From the NCBI RefSeq assembly GCF_002257645.1, contig NZ_NQMO01000001.1, forward strand, positions 62,001 through 126,000: a stretch of DNA of 64,000 nucleotides. The letters run 5' to 3'. The translations under genes were made by a program, and so were the position numbers. Below the pieces are notes generated by a model. It saw only the letters and a list, made by a program, of their open reading frames with translations, made no database searches and had not been told where the DNA came from. Of this stretch, positions 17,787-27,349 are shown one piece after another (within the stretch, counting starts at the first letter, position 1; each line of letters starts with the position of its first letter). This DNA is from Paenibacillus sp. XY044. GTDB taxonomy: Bacteria; Bacillota; Bacilli; Paenibacillales; Paenibacillaceae.

Positions 17787-19970
17787 ATGGGTCGTCTTTT
17801 CAATAGTCATCGGCTTAAGAAGGGAAAAGGGCAGTGGGGGAAAGCGCGCCGCGCCAAGCCGGATAATAAAATAGCTGCCATATCGGCGGCTGAAGCGACC
17901 GGCGGAAATCTTCCGCTGAACTCGGTGGGGACTTCCAACCTGGTGGACGGAGCGGTGGTGACGACCAAAATCGCCGAACATTCGGTCACCGCCGACAAGC
18001 TCGGTTTATCCTGGCTGAGCGTCCCTGCCGCTGCAGGCTTCGCTGATGCCCTGAGCCGCCTAAAAGCCCAGGGGGGCGGCGTGCTCGTGCTCCCCGCCGG
18101 AAGCTACCCGATCGCGGCAGATACGGTGGTGGATCCGAGCATTACCCTTCGCTTGATGAACGGAGCCCAGCTGAACATCGCGCAAGGAAAGGTGCTGACC
18201 ATAAACGGCGGCGTGGAGGCCGGAATGTACCCCATTTTTGCAGGTTCGGGAAGCGTGAGAGGTACGATGGCTGAATATTATCCGCAGTGGTTTGGGGCCG
18301 CCGGCGACGGGAACGCGGACGATTCAGCCGGCATTCAGGCCGCCGTCAACGCCGCGAACGGGTCGGGGGCGACCGTGGTGCTGCCTGCAGGAACGTACAA
18401 GATCAAGGAAATCAAGCTTCAGAATCGTATGATGCTGAGAGGAGAGAAGGGGGCTGTTCTGGAGCCGTATACCGCGGGTCAGGATGCAAAACTAACGGCT
18501 TCCGGCGTAACCGATTTCGAGGTGGCCGATCTTGAGGGCCGCATCAGCCTGAATATTTTGTCCAGTTCGGATTTCGTCATCCGGAATCTCCGGGTTCGTC
18601 AAAATGTGGAGGGATGGCATATTTACCAGTCCGCCGACGGACAACTCGTGGATAACCGCATTGTGGAATCCGCCAATAAGGACGAACGGTTCATGTATCT
18701 TAATGATTGCACCCGAATGCTCGTGCAGGGCAACCAGATTCGAAATCTGACCTTGTTCAACGGCACAGATCCGAACAGCAATACGGGAATCAATATTTCC
18801 TCCTCCAGCTACTGTCAGATTGTCAATAACTATGTGGAAAACTGCGGTGGTCAGGGCATCTGCTTCGACACTAATACAGGGATTGCGGATGCCGCCTCCC
18901 GGGCCTGCTTCAGCAACATTGCCGCAGGCAATATCGTGATCGGGAACGGACAGGAAGGAATCACGGCGTTTGCATCCAAACAATACGAAACCTATGATAT
19001 AACGGTCGTAAACAATATTTGCATCAATAACCGGTATAACGGAATCGAATTTTGGGGCGTTAGACAAGGCGTGATCGAAGGGAACAGCATCAGCGCCCCC
19101 GCGATGAAGGAGTACAGCTTCGGGGCGATCAACATTTTCGCGGCGAAGGACGTCATCATCGACGGCAATTCGATCGAGAATGTGCCTACGTCCGGGATTG
19201 CGCTGGTAAACGGACCGAAATATGCCGAATCCCGGTGCCAAAATATCGTCATCACGAGCAACCGGATTCTGAACTGGAACAACCTTGACTTAAGCCCCGC
19301 GACCAATCATGACCAAATCTGCGGGATTAACTTGTTCAATGCCGACTACTGCTTGATTCAAGGGAATCTGCTGATGGATACGAGACCCGGTCGAAAAAAT
19401 GTCGTAAAGGCCATCTCCGTGGTGGAAGGCCGCCATCTGATCCGGGGCAACATCAATCCCCAAAATTTATTGATTGACGACCACGTGGAAGCCGATCTGT
19501 CGTGGGCCGGTCACCAAATTGCCGAACGGTCCCCTTACGTGCGCTTTTCCTCGCTGCCGGGCGACGTCAACAATGGCGTCATGACAGGAGTGGATCCCGG
19601 AACACTATGGTATAACCACAGCAAGCTTGCGTTCTTTTACAAAGGATTCGATAAAACGATGCTGACCCCGCTGGTCCTGGATGAGAAGAGCACCTCCGGG
19701 TTTCCGTCCGGAGACTACGCGCCGGGATTTTTCAGCTATCAGACCCAAACGGGAAGACTATTTTACCGGGGCAAACCGAATAACTCGAACGGCAAGTATA
19801 TGGAAGTTGTGCTTAAGGATAAGTTCATCAATTTGAAGCGAAGCACCGAAGTGTCGAAAACTCCGGTGGAAGGCGACACGTATTATGATACCGTACGAAA
19901 AAAGCCGGTTTATTACGACGGCGCAAATTGGAGAGATTTCAGCGGCAACATCGTCAGCGTGAACCCATAA
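17787..19970 (+). CDS. Pectate-lyase-superfamily right-handed beta-helix protein, tailspike-like
   Basis: 727 residues. Residues 1-25 are basic and there is no signal peptide. NSVGTSNLVDGAVVTTKIAE (about 45-64) is a repeat type known from phage tail fibres. YYPQWFGAAGDGNADDSAGIQAA (about 165-187) is the usual entry to the pectate lyase/GH28 beta-helix, followed by many short turns with Asn/Gly (NNYVEN, GNIVIGN, NNICINN, GNSISA). The C-terminus GDTYYDTVRKKPVYYDGANW also resembles phage structural proteins. The likely role is binding or cleavage of the polysaccharide made here; catalytic residues cannot be assigned. GGGGAGG lies 8 nt before the ATG. Confidence 0.78.
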   Translation: MGRLFNSHRLKKGKGQWGKARRAKPDNKIAAISAAEATGGNLPLNSVGTSNLVDGAVVTTKIAEHSVTADKLGLSWLSVPAAAGFADALSRLKAQGGGVLVLPAGSYPIAADTVVDPSITLRLMNGAQLNIAQGKVLTINGGVEAGMYPIFAGSGSVRGTMAEYYPQWFGAAGDGNADDSAGIQAAVNAANGSGATVVLPAGTYKIKEIKLQNRMMLRGEKGAVLEPYTAGQDAKLTASGVTDFEVADLEGRISLNILSSSDFVIRNLRVRQNVEGWHIYQSADGQLVDNRIVESANKDERFMYLNDCTRMLVQGNQIRNLTLFNGTDPNSNTGINISSSSYCQIVNNYVENCGGQGICFDTNTGIADAASRACFSNIAAGNIVIGNGQEGITAFASKQYETYDITVVNNICINNRYNGIEFWGVRQGVIEGNSISAPAMKEYSFGAINIFAAKDVIIDGNSIENVPTSGIALVNGPKYAESRCQNIVITSNRILNWNNLDLSPATNHDQICGINLFNADYCLIQGNLLMDTRPGRKNVVKAISVVEGRHLIRGNINPQNLLIDDHVEADLSWAGHQIAERSPYVRFSSLPGDVNNGVMTGVDPGTLWYNHSKLAFFYKGFDKTMLTPLVLDEKSTSGFPSGDYAPGFFSYQTQTGRLFYRGKPNNSNGKYMEVVLKDKFINLKRSTEVSKTPVEGDTYYDTVRKKPVYYDGANWRDFSGNIVSVNP

Positions 19971-20028
19971 ACAGGGGATGTCCTGCGGTATGTAGATCTA
20001 TGAGGGTAAAGAGAGGAGTTGTTCGCAA

Positions 20029-20916
20029 GTGAAGGGCATTATTTTGGCAGGAGGCAGCGGGACCAGGCTGTACCCGCTCACCAGAATCATTTCCAAGCAG
20101 CTGCTGCCGATTTATGACAAACCGATGATTTACTACCCGTTATCCGTTCTTATGCTTGCGGGAATCCGGGATATTCTGATCATATCGACGCCGCAGGACA
20201 CCCCCCGGTTTGAGGAATTGTTCGGCACGGGCGAGCAGCTTGGAATCCGGCTGTCCTACGCGGTGCAGGAACAGCCGAACGGGCTTGCGGAGTCGTTCAT
20301 CATCGGCGAAGAGTTTATCAGCGGCGACAGCGTGGCACTGATCCTGGGGGATAATTTGTTCCACGGCCATGGACTGACGGAAATGCTGCAGTCGGCGGTA
20401 CGGCGGGAGCGAGGGGCGACGATCTTCGGCTACCATGTGCAGGATCCCGGCCGATTCGGCGTGGTGGAGTTTGATAAAGACGGGCGGGCGGTTTCCATTC
20501 AGGAGAAGCCGGCAGTGCCGCGGTCCAATTACGCGGTAACCGGACTGTATTTCTATGACCGGAACGTCGTGGATTACGCCAAGCAAATCGTACCCTCGGA
20601 CCGAGGCGAGCTTGAAATTACCGATATTAACCGGATGTATTTGGAGCGTGGACAGCTGCGGGTGGAAATATTGGGCCGCGGGTTTTCGTGGTTTGATTCG
20701 GGAACGCATGAGTCGCTGTTGGAGGCATCCCAATATATCGAAACGATTGAGAAGAGGCAAAGTCTGAAGGTGGCCTGTTTGGAGGAAATCTCTTATTCCA
20801 AAGGATATATCAACCGGGAGCAGTTGACACTGCTGGCCCAGCGAATGAGCAAAAACGCTTATGGAGCCTATCTGATGCAGCTTGCCGCCGGTAACGTCCA
20901 GGCCATCTATCAATGA
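20029..20916 (+). CDS. rfbA: Glucose-1-phosphate thymidylyltransferase
   Basis: 295 residues, full RfbA/RmlA length. [16 protein letters not shown] (2-17), [27 protein letters not shown] and [15 protein letters not shown] are the conserved nucleotide- and sugar-binding motifs, and the C-terminal KGYINREQL region is typical. It makes dTDP-glucose, the first intermediate of dTDP-L-rhamnose. RfbB, RfbC and RfbD are not in the window, so the pathway must be completed elsewhere. The start is GTG after GAGAGGAG. It appears to be the last gene of the exopolysaccharide locus; a converging ABC operon follows. Confidence 0.95.
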   Translation: MKGIILAGGSGTRLYPLTRIISKQLLPIYDKPMIYYPLSVLMLAGIRDILIISTPQDTPRFEELFGTGEQLGIRLSYAVQEQPNGLAESFIIGEEFISGDSVALILGDNLFHGHGLTEMLQSAVRRERGATIFGYHVQDPGRFGVVEFDKDGRAVSIQEKPAVPRSNYAVTGLYFYDRNVVDYAKQIVPSDRGELEITDINRMYLERGQLRVEILGRGFSWFDSGTHESLLEASQYIETIEKRQSLKVACLEEISYSKGYINREQLTLLAQRMSKNAYGAYLMQLAAGNVQAIYQ

Positions 20917-20935
20917 TGGAGGGCTGGATACAACC

Positions 20936-20969
20936 AAAAAGCCGGCGCCTCTGCGGCAGAGGGGCGGCT
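20936..20969 (-). terminator. Rho-independent terminator for the ABC-2 exporter operon
   Basis: Read on the minus strand: a hairpin with outer AGCC/GGCT and inner CCTCT/AGAGG arms around GCGGC, followed by TTTTTGG. It lies between the convergent rfbA and ABC ATPase genes. Confidence 0.6.
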
Positions 20970-21015
20970 GTGAATGGGAGAACAGGCTCAGCAGCTGTTC
21001 TTTGTTCTTGCTTCC

Positions 21016-22101
21016 TCAGTAAACTTTATGGATAACGTCCTCAAACGCCGGCTCTTCCGTATGGATGTCGGCTGCTTCGCCCCATGCGGCCATTTCGCGC
21101 AGAATGTCCACCGCCCGGATCTGCTGGCGGTTCGCTTCAACCCGGACGTAATCGGGTCCGGTCTCCACGACGCGGAACGCTTCTCCAGAGGGCAGGCGCA
21201 CTTCTAGCGGGAGCCGGAGGCTCTCTTCGCCTGGTGGAAGAGGAATGGTCCAGGCACCAGCGAAAGTCACCCGGATCATCGTCGGAAGACCGATTTTCTC
21301 CCGGAGTTCTTCGATGGTCCCATCATAACTGAGCTGCCCGTGATTGATGACCATGACACGCTCGCAGAGCTGCTCGATGTCGTCCATATCATGGGTAGTT
21401 AGCAGGATGGTCTTGCCGAACTCGGAATTGAGCGTCTTCAGAAATTCGCGGATGCTGCGTTTGGCGGTGACGTCGAGGCCGATCGTCGGCTCATCCATGA
21501 ACAGGACGTCCGGGTCATGCAGCATCGAGGCGGCGATGTCTGCCCGCATCCGCTGTCCAAGGGACAGCTTGCGCACCGGCGTCGTCCAAAATTCTCCCAG
21601 GCCGAGCAGTTCGGATAGCTGTCCGAGACGCAGGTCCCGTTCCTTGTCTCCAACCTTGTACATATGGGCCAGTATTTCGTACGAATCCTTGACCGGCAGA
21701 TCCCACCACAACTGGCTTCGCTGCCCGAAGACGACGCCAAGCCGGCTCACGACTCGGCGCCTGTGCCTATGAGGATCGACCCCGCCGATCCGGACTTCCC
21801 CCGATGACGGATGAAGGATGCCGGTCAGCATTTTGATTGTCGTCGATTTTCCCGCACCGTTCGGCCCGATATAGCCGATAAAATCCCCCTCATTGATCGT
21901 AAAGCTGATATCGTTTACCGCTTCCTTGATGCGGTATTCCCTCGTAAACAAGGTGCGGATGCCCGCGAAGCTTCCTTCCTTGACCACAGGCGTTTTAAAC
22001 TGCTTGTGCAGGCCTCTGGCTTCAATCATCGGCTTGGGCCGATCTTTGCCGGCCGACAAGTCAACCTCCGTATGTACGGCTGCATCTGTCATGATTCCCA
22101 T
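21016..22101 (-). CDS. ABC-2 type exporter ATP-binding protein (COG4586 type)
   Basis: 361 residues. Walker A GPNGAGKST (about 79-87), the family variant signature LSLGQRMRADIA and Walker B VLFMDEPTIGLD are all present, followed by the H-loop TTHDMDDIE and an extra C-terminal regulatory domain of about 90 residues. The sequence and the two downstream-type partners match the uncharacterised COG4586/COG4587/COG3694 exporters. It powers the two permeases encoded immediately upstream on the same strand. AAAGGAG lies before the ATG. It is the last gene of the three-gene operon. Substrate unknown; proximity to the exopolysaccharide locus does not prove a link. Confidence 0.92.
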   Translation of the reverse strand: MGIMTDAAVHTEVDLSAGKDRPKPMIEARGLHKQFKTPVVKEGSFAGIRTLFTREYRIKEAVNDISFTINEGDFIGYIGPNGAGKSTTIKMLTGILHPSSGEVRIGGVDPHRHRRRVVSRLGVVFGQRSQLWWDLPVKDSYEILAHMYKVGDKERDLRLGQLSELLGLGEFWTTPVRKLSLGQRMRADIAASMLHDPDVLFMDEPTIGLDVTAKRSIREFLKTLNSEFGKTILLTTHDMDDIEQLCERVMVINHGQLSYDGTIEELREKIGLPTMIRVTFAGAWTIPLPPGEESLRLPLEVRLPSGEAFRVVETGPDYVRVEANRQQIRAVDILREMAAWGEAADIHTEEPAFEDVIHKVY

Positions 22102-22117
22102 ATCGATATTCTCCTTT

Positions 22118-22918
22118 CTAGCTTCCGGTACTTTGGTATCGGGACATCCCGAATGTCCACAATTTCATGCTGGCGAAGAGGCAGATTGCCGCCACTAGGG
22201 CGGTGCCGAGCAGAACCCAGGCGCCCAGCTCCCCGCGCAGGATAAACAGCGAAGGCACATAATTGACGAAACCGACGGGAATCACGACGAGCAGGATGGA
22301 CCGGAGCCAGACTGGATATAAGACCAGCGGGTAACGGACCGCGGTCTGGGAGGCGTCCTCCGTCAGCGTCTGCAGCTCGTTGATCCGGGTCAGCCAGAAC
22401 CCGGCGGTAGCGGTGGCGAGACCGATGGCGAACAGGATGGCTGCTCCGGTAAGGATCACCAGAAAAGTGAAGGGAACCGCAATCCACGTAATTTGCCCGC
22501 CCTGCATCAGCCCGTGAAGCGCCCATGTCAGAATAAATCCGCCCTGCAGCAGTTCCCCCGGCATCATCCGGAAGTTTTGCGACATGAGGGCGAGCAGAAC
22601 CGGGACCGGCCGGGTCAGGAGCTGATCCAGGTCGCCTGACGTCAGGTAGTTCTCGAGATGGTGAACGTCGTTTGCAAAGCTGCGGTACAGTGCCTTGGAC
22701 AGCGTCATGACGGCGAACAGGTAGGCGACTTCATGGAGCGACCACCCCTTCACCGCACCGAACTTGTTCAGCACGATGGCGATCATGAGAAATTCGGCGA
22801 TCTGGATCGCGGCAGCCAGGAATGTCCCGAGCAGAAAGTTCATCTTATACTGCATCCCGCTGCGGATGCTGGAGCGGATCAATACGAAATACAGGTGAAG
22901 CCAATACCGGATTCTCAT
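22118..22918 (-). CDS. ABC-2 family transporter permease (DUF990/COG3694-like)
   Basis: 266 residues with six hydrophobic segments. HHLENYLTSGDLDQLLTRPVPVLLALMSQ (split, about 90-118) is the cytoplasmic coupling region characteristic of the DUF990-type ABC-2 permeases. The start MRIRYWLHLYF has GGAGGTG about 9 nt upstream, much better than the longer open frame. Its start overlaps the stop of the other permease gene (ATGA read on the minus strand), so equal expression of the two halves of the pore is expected. The ATPase gene follows 16 nt later. Confidence 0.88.
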   Translation of the reverse strand: MRIRYWLHLYFVLIRSSIRSGMQYKMNFLLGTFLAAAIQIAEFLMIAIVLNKFGAVKGWSLHEVAYLFAVMTLSKALYRSFANDVHHLENYLTSGDLDQLLTRPVPVLLALMSQNFRMMPGELLQGGFILTWALHGLMQGGQITWIAVPFTFLVILTGAAILFAIGLATATAGFWLTRINELQTLTEDASQTAVRYPLVLYPVWLRSILLVVIPVGFVNYVPSLFILRGELGAWVLLGTALVAAICLFASMKLWTFGMSRYQSTGS

Positions 22919-23691
22919 CCGCCCTGCACCTCCACCTTGCGGCGAACGACCGCCGTTATACCAAGACAAGCCAAAGTCATCAGTACGCACCATACCAGGG
23001 AGCCCAGCAGCCGGGAGGCATCCTCAAACCCGAGATAAATCCGGGTCGGCACATACAGGAGGTAAGGATAGGGGGAGTACCAGGAAACCGTTTGCAGCCA
23101 ATGCGGCAGCCATTCCACCGGAATAAAGAAACCTGCCAGCAGATTGATCAGGGCATGGTTCATCCAATACAACCAGCTGGATTCCGTGGTCCACAGCGCC
23201 GTAGCCCCGATCATGTAATTGATACAAATCGATAAATAGGAGGCTGCGGCCAGACCGGCCAACGTCAGAAGCAGGGTGGTGACTTGATGCGGAAGCGACA
23301 GGGAAAATACGAGGACGTACAGCAGATAGATCGGAATGGACTTGTACACAAACTGATACGCGATTTGACCCCATTCCCGGCACATCAAATGAACGAACAG
23401 ATGAACCGGCCGCATCAGATCCAATGAGATCTGGCCTGTCCTGACCGATTGGGGAATGCCCAGCCCGTTGGTCGTAAATCCGGAAATCCACAGTGACGCC
23501 TGGGTAAAAGCGATGTAGCCGATCATGCCGTGCACGCCGTATTCGCCGAGCGGCCTATCCTGGCCGATGCCGATCCAGATACAGGCATACAGGTAGCCGA
23601 ACAGAGCACTTGCAACGTTGTGCAGCATATGGGCCCCGCGGTATTGCAGGTTGCGCGCATACGCTTTTGAAGCCAGTGAGAAATAAAGCAT
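22915..23691 (-). CDS. ABC-2 family transporter permease (COG4587-like)
   Basis: 258 residues with six predicted membrane helices. FSLASKAYARNLQYRGAHMLHN starts the protein and VRTGQISLDLMRPVHLFVHLM (split, about 95-115) matches the corresponding coupling motif of its partner. It is the first gene of the ABC operon. The start at 23691 has CGGAGGTG 6-8 nt upstream; the frame is open for 73 further codons but that part has no family resemblance. It forms a heterodimeric pore with the permease at 22118. Confidence 0.88.
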   Translation of the reverse strand: MLYFSLASKAYARNLQYRGAHMLHNVASALFGYLYACIWIGIGQDRPLGEYGVHGMIGYIAFTQASLWISGFTTNGLGIPQSVRTGQISLDLMRPVHLFVHLMCREWGQIAYQFVYKSIPIYLLYVLVFSLSLPHQVTTLLLTLAGLAAASYLSICINYMIGATALWTTESSWLYWMNHALINLLAGFFIPVEWLPHWLQTVSWYSPYPYLLYVPTRIYLGFEDASRLLGSLVWCVLMTLACLGITAVVRRKVEVQGG

Positions 23692-24035
23692 TACACACCT
23701 CCGATAAGTTTTGTGGCGACGAGAACCGTCAACTTCAGTCAAGGCGGGTGAGTGAGAAGGATTTCCATCATACCAAATATAGGATGGCACGACAAGGGGG
23801 ATTTTTCGGGTGGATGCGAATGCTGCGCCTGCCTGACGACATGCGTATGCAGCCGTGCGACATTCCAATATAACGCTTTCGCGACGCTTTTTCCACGTGA
23901 TTTCCCACAATTATTTTTGTAATCGAAGGTGATCCGGCGCATATTGACTTGCCTTGCCTTCCGAGTAGAATGGGAGCAAAGACGAAGTGAAAAAACGAAT
24001 ACATTCGGTTTGAAGGCACCGGAGGAGAGTACCCG
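23692..24035. other. Divergent intergenic region between the ABC exporter operon and MFS gene
   Basis: 344 nt without a convincing gene. It holds the good ribosome-binding site of the permease gene on the minus strand and a promoter-like pair for the MFS gene on the plus strand (listed separately). I see no strong minus-strand promoter and no clear repeat. Confidence 0.5.
23944..23971 (+). promoter_or_regulatory. Candidate sigma-A promoter of the MFS gene
   Basis: TTGACT, 16 nt, TAGAAT, about 65 nt upstream of the MFS start codon. Confidence 0.5.
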
Positions 24036-25295
24036 ATGATATCATTCAAGACGCGGCCGCAGCACCGCCGCAAGACTTCCATGCAGCGCAGAAACCTGAG
24101 GGTTGCCAGCCTGGAGGGCATCCCCGCCGTAATGTTTATGACCTTGCTTGGCGGGCAGTTTTTGACCGGTTACCTGCTGTACCTGGGCGCAAGCTCGGGC
24201 GAGATTGGATTCGTGCTGGCGATCACGACCTTTGTCAATATCGTCCAAATTTTTGCTGCGTACCTGATCCAGAGACTGCGCAGCCGGAAGTGGACGTTGG
24301 TGCTGTTCGTTGCCGTGCACCGGGTCATTTGGGGAAGCACCGGGCTCGTGCCGTTTATTGTTCCGAAGCCTTACTGGGTGCCTGCGTTTATCGTGTTGTA
24401 CACGGTGGCGTTTATGTTCAATACGCTAGGCGGGATCCTCTGGAACTCGCTTATCAGCGATATGGTCCACCCCAAAGTCAGGGGAAAGTACTTCGGCATC
24501 CGGAACACGATCCTGAATGCGCTCGGAACACTGATGATGTACGGGGGAGGCGTCATCCTCGATCATGAGCCGGGTGGAAAGGGATTCCTGCTGCTCTATA
24601 TCATCGTCTGGGTCTGCATTGCGGCGAATATCGCCGTGTTCTTCTTCTATCCGGACATCCCGTTTGAACGGTCTTCGGAGAAGCGTTTTATCCCGATGCT
24701 AAAAAGACCGCTGCGCGACGCCTCCTTTCTAAAGGCGACGCTCTTCCTGGCCGGATTCCTGTTTCTGCAAAACTTGGTGGTGCCGCTGTATTCGTATGTC
24801 ATGCTGGAAATACTGCACATCAACTACCGGACGTTGTCGGTGCTGAACGTGCTGCAAACGGTGTCCATGATGGCCAGCTTCTATGTGTGGGGCAACCTGA
24901 ACGTTCGGCACAGCAACCGCAGGCTGCTGTTTTGGACGCTGCCGATTATTGCGTTGTCCTGCCTCTGCTGGGGGCTGCTATCGGTAATGCCGATGCTGCC
25001 CGTGCTGATCGCGGCGCACATGATTTTCGGCATCGGCGTTGGTGGATTCAACCAGCTTGCGTTTAATTTTATGATCGGCGACACGCCTAAGGCGGAGCGC
25101 CCGATGTATATGGCGATGTACGCAGCCATTACGGGCGTCGCGGCGTTCTTTGGCCCGCTGATCGGAGGTAATCTATACGAGTTGATCGGACATTGGCCGG
25201 AATGGACCCGGATCTATGGCGTGCAGATCGTCGTCGGCTTCTGCATGCTGCTGCTGACGGTCAGTCTCGGGCGGAGGATTCTGCGAAATTCTTGA
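24036..25295 (+). CDS. Major facilitator superfamily transporter
   Basis: 419 residues with about 12 membrane helices. The N-terminal half has GASSGEIGFVLA and a loop with SDMVHPKVRGKYFGIRN (about 145-161), the positively charged cytoplasmic loop typical of MFS proteins, and the C-terminal half has GIGVGGFNQLAFNFMIGDTPKAERPMYMAMY. Substrate unknown; the closest general type is the small group of Bacillota MFS proteins annotated only as putative transporters. GGAGGAG precedes the ATG. It is probably monocistronic with the strong hairpin terminator at 25397. Confidence 0.85.
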   Translation: MISFKTRPQHRRKTSMQRRNLRVASLEGIPAVMFMTLLGGQFLTGYLLYLGASSGEIGFVLAITTFVNIVQIFAAYLIQRLRSRKWTLVLFVAVHRVIWGSTGLVPFIVPKPYWVPAFIVLYTVAFMFNTLGGILWNSLISDMVHPKVRGKYFGIRNTILNALGTLMMYGGGVILDHEPGGKGFLLLYIIVWVCIAANIAVFFFYPDIPFERSSEKRFIPMLKRPLRDASFLKATLFLAGFLFLQNLVVPLYSYVMLEILHINYRTLSVLNVLQTVSMMASFYVWGNLNVRHSNRRLLFWTLPIIALSCLCWGLLSVMPMLPVLIAAHMIFGIGVGGFNQLAFNFMIGDTPKAERPMYMAMYAAITGVAAFFGPLIGGNLYELIGHWPEWTRIYGVQIVVGFCMLLLTVSLGRRILRNS

Positions 25296-25771
25296 GGGCT
25301 CGAGAAAGAGGAGTGGGTTGTAGACATTCCGAGGCCGTGCGAATTTATAGAACTGCTTATCGATTATAATCAATTTGAATGCGATATGGCGGAGCGAACC
25401 TCCCTGAAGCAGATGGCAAATGAAGATTCCATCTGCTTCAGGGAGGTTTTGTTGTTGCTTTAAGCTATGCGGATGCACGAAGCAGCGGAGAGATCGAAGC
25501 CATTCCGGAAAAGCGAAGCGGTCGCCTTTGTCCCCGACATATCCTCCTTTAAAATAGATTCAAGGATATTCGGGGGCAACAGAGATTGAAGGAAGGATTT
25601 GATCGCGGAGCGTCCTCGCAACCGCCAACCACAGAGCTCCAGATAAACGTCTCACAACCGCTAAGTAGGCTCCACAAAGCCCGGAGCGACGTCCGGCCTT
25701 TCGCGTGAATCTTCCGATTGGGGGTATAATGAATAAGTAGAGCTGAATTTAGCAGTGGGGAGGAATCATTT
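25296..25771. other. Non-coding interval between MFS transporter and gabD
   Basis: 476 nt. It contains a TATAAT at 25365-25370 lacking a clear -35 box, then the 20-bp hairpin terminator (25397-25455), and near gabD a second TATAAT (25725-25730) about 45 nt before the start codon with a weak -35. The open frames here do not look coding. Confidence 0.5.
25397..25455 (+). terminator. Very strong Rho-independent terminator
   Basis: Perfect 20-bp stem: arms 25397-25416 and 25429-25448 with a 12-nt loop, followed by TTTTGTTGTTG. It probably ends the MFS transcript, but it lies about 100 nt past that gene. Confidence 0.85.
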
Positions 25772-27196
25772 ATGTTTATCAACCAAATGTATATAAATGG
25801 GGGCTGGAAGGACGCAGCGGAATACATCGACGTCTTGAACCCGGCCACCGGTGAGGTGATCGGCATCGTACCGAACGGCGGGGCGAAGGAAGCCGGGGAG
25901 GCCGCAGATGCAGCGTACGAAGCGTTCCCGGCGTGGTCCTCGCTGACGGCAGACGGGCGGGGGGCGCTGCTGATGAAATGGCACGGCCTGATTGCCGAGC
26001 ATACGGATGAGCTCGCCCGGATCATGACGAAGGAGCAGGGCAAGCCGTTGAAAGAAGCCGCAGGCGAAATCGCCTACGCGAACAGCTTCATTTCCTGGTA
26101 CGCGGAGGAAGGCAAGCGCGTCTACGGGCAGAGCATACCGGCTTCGTCCGCTTCGCAGCGGCTCTGGGTGCAGAAGCAGCCGGTCGGCGTCGTGGCGGCG
26201 ATCACGCCGTGGAATTTCCCGGCGTCGATGATTACCCGTAAGGTCGCGCCGGCGCTGGCCGCGGGCTGCACCGTCGTGATCAAGCCGTCCGAGGAAACGC
26301 CGTACACGGCCTTGAAGCTCGCCGAACTCGCACACCGAGCAGGAATACCAGCCGGCGTGATCAACGTTGTGACCGGCGAGGCGGCAGCGATCGCCAGCCG
26401 CTGGCAGCAGGACGAGCGGGTGCGCAAAGTTTCCTTCACCGGTTCGACCGCCGTCGGCAAGGAGTTGATGAAGGGGGCGGCTGAAACCGTCAAGAAAATT
26501 TCCCTCGAGCTGGGCGGACATGCCCCGTTCATCGTGACCGCCGCAGCGGATCTGGACAAAGCGGTGGACGGTCTGATCAAGTCCAAGTTCCGCAACGGCG
26601 GCCAAACCTGCGTCTGCACGAACCGGGTGTACGTGGATGAACGGATCGCAGACGAGTTCACCCGCAAAGCGGCGGAACGAACGGCTGCGCTCAAAGTAGG
26701 CAACGGCATGGAAGAAGGCGTGGACATCGGTCCGCTCATCAATGCCAAAGCGGTGGACAAAGTGCTGCGGCAGATCGAGGACGCCAAAGCCAAAGGCGCG
26801 GTCATCGTGACAGGCGGTGAGGTGCTGCAGCATTCCGCAGGACACTTTGTGCAGCCGACTGTGATTAGTCAGGCGACGGACGACATGGAATGTATGGTAA
26901 ACGAGACGTTTGGACCGCTTGCTCCGATTACGACCTTTCGCACGCTGGAGGAAGCCGTTCGGCGGGCCAACCACAGTCCATACGGGCTGGCGGCCTACGT
27001 GTTTACGGAACGGATCCAGGAGGCGCTGTACGCCGCCGAAGCACTTGAATACGGGATCGTCGGGGTGAACGATCCTCTGCCTTCCACAGCGCAGGCTCCG
27101 TTCGGCGGATTCAAGCAGAGCGGGATCGGACGGGAAGGCGGCCATTTCGGCATCGAGGAATACCTGGAGGTCAAATATGTATCGCTCCGGTTCTAA
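25772..27196 (+). CDS. gabD: NAD(P)-dependent succinate-semialdehyde dehydrogenase / aldehyde dehydrogenase
   Basis: 474 residues. The cofactor-binding TPWNFPASM and KPSEETPYTAL segments, the general base in LELGGHAPF (Glu246) and the catalytic cysteine in NGGQTCVC (Cys280) are all present, and the cysteine pair CVC after the nucleophile is typical of GabD-type succinate-semialdehyde dehydrogenases. The likely reaction is oxidation of succinate semialdehyde to succinate in the cytoplasm, part of GABA breakdown; other aldehydes are possible. GGGGAGG lies about 10 nt before the ATG. No GABA aminotransferase is adjacent, so the gene stands alone between terminators. Confidence 0.87.
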   Translation: MFINQMYINGGWKDAAEYIDVLNPATGEVIGIVPNGGAKEAGEAADAAYEAFPAWSSLTADGRGALLMKWHGLIAEHTDELARIMTKEQGKPLKEAAGEIAYANSFISWYAEEGKRVYGQSIPASSASQRLWVQKQPVGVVAAITPWNFPASMITRKVAPALAAGCTVVIKPSEETPYTALKLAELAHRAGIPAGVINVVTGEAAAIASRWQQDERVRKVSFTGSTAVGKELMKGAAETVKKISLELGGHAPFIVTAAADLDKAVDGLIKSKFRNGGQTCVCTNRVYVDERIADEFTRKAAERTAALKVGNGMEEGVDIGPLINAKAVDKVLRQIEDAKAKGAVIVTGGEVLQHSAGHFVQPTVISQATDDMECMVNETFGPLAPITTFRTLEEAVRRANHSPYGLAAYVFTERIQEALYAAEALEYGIVGVNDPLPSTAQAPFGGFKQSGIGREGGHFGIEEYLEVKYVSLRF

Positions 27197-27299
27197 TCGG
27201 AGGAGCAGTTGGTAACGGGGTGATCATGGGTCATGACCCAGGGTTAAGCTACGGACCAAACTCCTAACGCAGTGCCCATGCAAGCCGCTATTTAGAAAC

Positions 27300-27340
27300 A
27301 AAGAAGAAGCCCGAGGTGAACATCCTCGGGCTTCTTCTTT
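27300..27340. terminator. Bidirectional terminator between gabD and the PrsA-like gene
   Basis: Perfect 17-bp stem (27300-27316 with 27324-27340, 7-nt loop) with A-rich and T-rich outer ends, suited to stop both converging transcripts. Confidence 0.9.
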
Positions 27341-27349
27341 AACTAGCTA

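Noticed and set aside
25766..27145. 459-codon minus-strand open frame under gabD
   Set aside because: Antisense shadow; gabD has catalytic motifs and a good start.
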